Shown here piece by piece: positions 63,322-64,000 of a stretch of 64,000 bases of DNA (position 1 is the first letter of the stretch; each line of letters begins with the position of its first letter). The DNA is from Caulobacter sp. BP25 (GTDB lineage: Bacteria; Pseudomonadota; Alphaproteobacteria; Caulobacterales; Caulobacteraceae), in NCBI RefSeq assembly GCF_002737755.1, contig NZ_PEGH01000017.1, positions 620,001-684,000 on the forward strand, written 5' to 3'. The notes beneath the pieces were generated by a model. The model was not told the origin of the DNA and did no database searches. It saw only the letters and a list, made by a program, of their open reading frames with translations. Made by a program: the position numbers and the translations under genes.

Positions 63322-64000
63322 TTAGCTGAACAGGATCGAGGATAGCTTCCGGCGCCCTTGCTTGGCCACTTCCGAGGTCGGGCCGGCGGCCTCGAACACG
63401 GTCAGGAGCTGCTTGCGAGCGGCTTCGTCGTTCCAGGCGCGGTCGCGGGCGATGATGGTCAAGAGGTGGTCGGCCGCGTCTTGCAGGCGGCCGGCGCCTG
63501 CGAAGGCCTTGGCCAGCTCGAAGCGGGCCTCGTGGTCGTCGGGATCGGCGGCCAGGCGCTGCTCGAAGGCGGCGGTCTCGGACGGAGCCTCTTCGGCAAG
63601 AGCGAGCGCCGCGCGGGCGGCGTCGAGGTCGGGGTCCTTGGCGTCGGCGGGGGCCATGGCTGCGACCTCGGCCGCGCCTTCCAGGTCGCCGCCGATCACA
63701 TAGGCGCGCGCCATGCCGCCGATGGCCTTGATGTTGGTCGGGTCGACCTGCAGGGCCTGGGCGAAGGCCTGGGCCGCGCCGCCGACGTCGCCGATCTCAA
63801 GGGATTCCTTGCCCAGGGCGATCAGTTCGTCGAGCGGGCTCTCGCCGCCCCCGGCCTTGGCCAGCTTCTCGACGAAGGCCTTGACCTGGCTCTCGGGCAG
63901 GGCGCCCTGGAAGGCGTCCACCGGGCGGCCGTCGACGAAGGCGTAGACGGTCGGGATCGACTGCACGCGCAGTTGGCCGGCGAAGGCCGGATTGGCGTCG
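63322..64000 (-). CDS. CnoX/YbbN-like thioredoxin-TPR protein, C-terminal part
   Basis: The gene runs off the right edge; 226 codons are in the window. The beginning (AGQLRVQSIPTVYAFVDGRPVDAFQGALPESQVKAFV) is the end of a thioredoxin fold with the cis-Pro, followed by TPR repeats (LDELIALGKESLEIGDVGGAAQAFAQALQVDPTNIKAIGGMARAYV) and C-terminal helices. The CxxC/SxxC site would be outside the window. E. coli CnoX protects proteins and passes them to GroEL. The in-frame GTG at 63966 is internal. Confidence 0.9.
   Translation of the reverse strand, partial: DANPAFAGQLRVQSIPTVYAFVDGRPVDAFQGALPESQVKAFVEKLAKAGGGESPLDELIALGKESLEIGDVGGAAQAFAQALQVDPTNIKAIGGMARAYVIGGDLEGAAEVAAMAPADAKDPDLDAARAALALAEEAPSETAAFEQRLAADPDDHEARFELAKAFAGAGRLQDAADHLLTIIARDRAWNDEAARKQLLTVFEAAGPTSEVAKQGRRKLSSILFS

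Overview
The window is high-GC, gene-dense DNA of a Caulobacter-type alphaproteobacterium. The evidence is the gene content and order (tsaB-rimI-fur-miaB-phoH-ybeY-ybeX-lnt-xre-metK-trmB; rimP-nusA-ylxR-infB; truB-rpsO-pnp; hemC divergent from tsaD), a CYP153-type P450 next to trpS, many TonB/Tat/lipoprotein signals, and a TTAA-N7-TTAA motif matching the CtrA cell-cycle box. The species is inferred from content only. Almost all of the window is core chromosome. The accessory or odd material is concentrated at 18.75-19.6 kb, 25.8-26.5 kb and 49.6-52.2 kb.

Region by region: 0-3.2 kb holds hemC (cut by the window edge), tsaD, gpsA, a YciI-like gene and a Rieske ferredoxin. At 3.3-5.1 kb is a chemoreceptor. 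At 5.15-11.5 kb is a molybdenum set: moaA-D-E-B-C (minus strand), a divergent MocA-like cytidylyltransferase, and a two-subunit Mo-hydroxylase (2Fe-2S small subunit plus a Tat-exported large subunit) that is the likely client of the modified cofactor. At 11.6-18.7 kb are an MliC-like lipoprotein, a siroheme synthase with a shortened C-terminal domain, an MHS-type transporter, an iron-uptake pair (PiuC-like dioxygenase and TonB receptor with an iron-box-like palindrome) and a secreted RNase T2.

From 19.7 to 32.8 kb the minus strand carries the translation/RNA-decay cluster rimP-nusA-ylxR/L7Ae-infB ... rbfA-truB-rpsO-pnp. It is split between infB and rbfA by a VapBC toxin-antitoxin pair, two small exported proteins and a dienelactone-hydrolase-like enzyme. 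ppa is divergent. From 33.7 to 43.9 kb one long minus-strand series runs from a DUF1131 lipoprotein and tsaB to trmB; TsaB pairs functionally with TsaD at the left edge (t6A synthesis) and shares its cluster with MiaB (ms2i6A), MetK (SAM) and TrmB (m7G), so tRNA modification is a recurring theme. From 43.9 to 49.6 kb are a RutE-like nitroreductase with an AT-rich palindromic operator, NfuA, the P450, trpS and murJ.

From 49.6 to 52.2 kb is the least ordinary stretch: a structured non-coding block, a small membrane protein, three different kinds of inverted repeat packed together, a 76-nt tmRNA-3'-end-like element, and a lower-GC gene with a CtrA-type box. From 52.2 kb to the end the genes are ordinary again: heparinase-like protein, rpe, rsmB, SdhAF4-like, a P-type ATPase, pyrF, marC, a UbiH-like hydroxylase, a UPF0434 protein, a LON N-domain protein and a CnoX/YbbN-like protein running off the end.

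The most interesting observation is a pair of related intergenic elements (18823-18991 and 50847-50947). They share nearly identical left ends and related right ends, with CCTTACATCT/AGATGTAAGG-type terminal inverted repeats, but carry completely different internal palindromes. All start-site choices, domain calls and regulatory sites come from reading the sequence; nothing was searched against a database.
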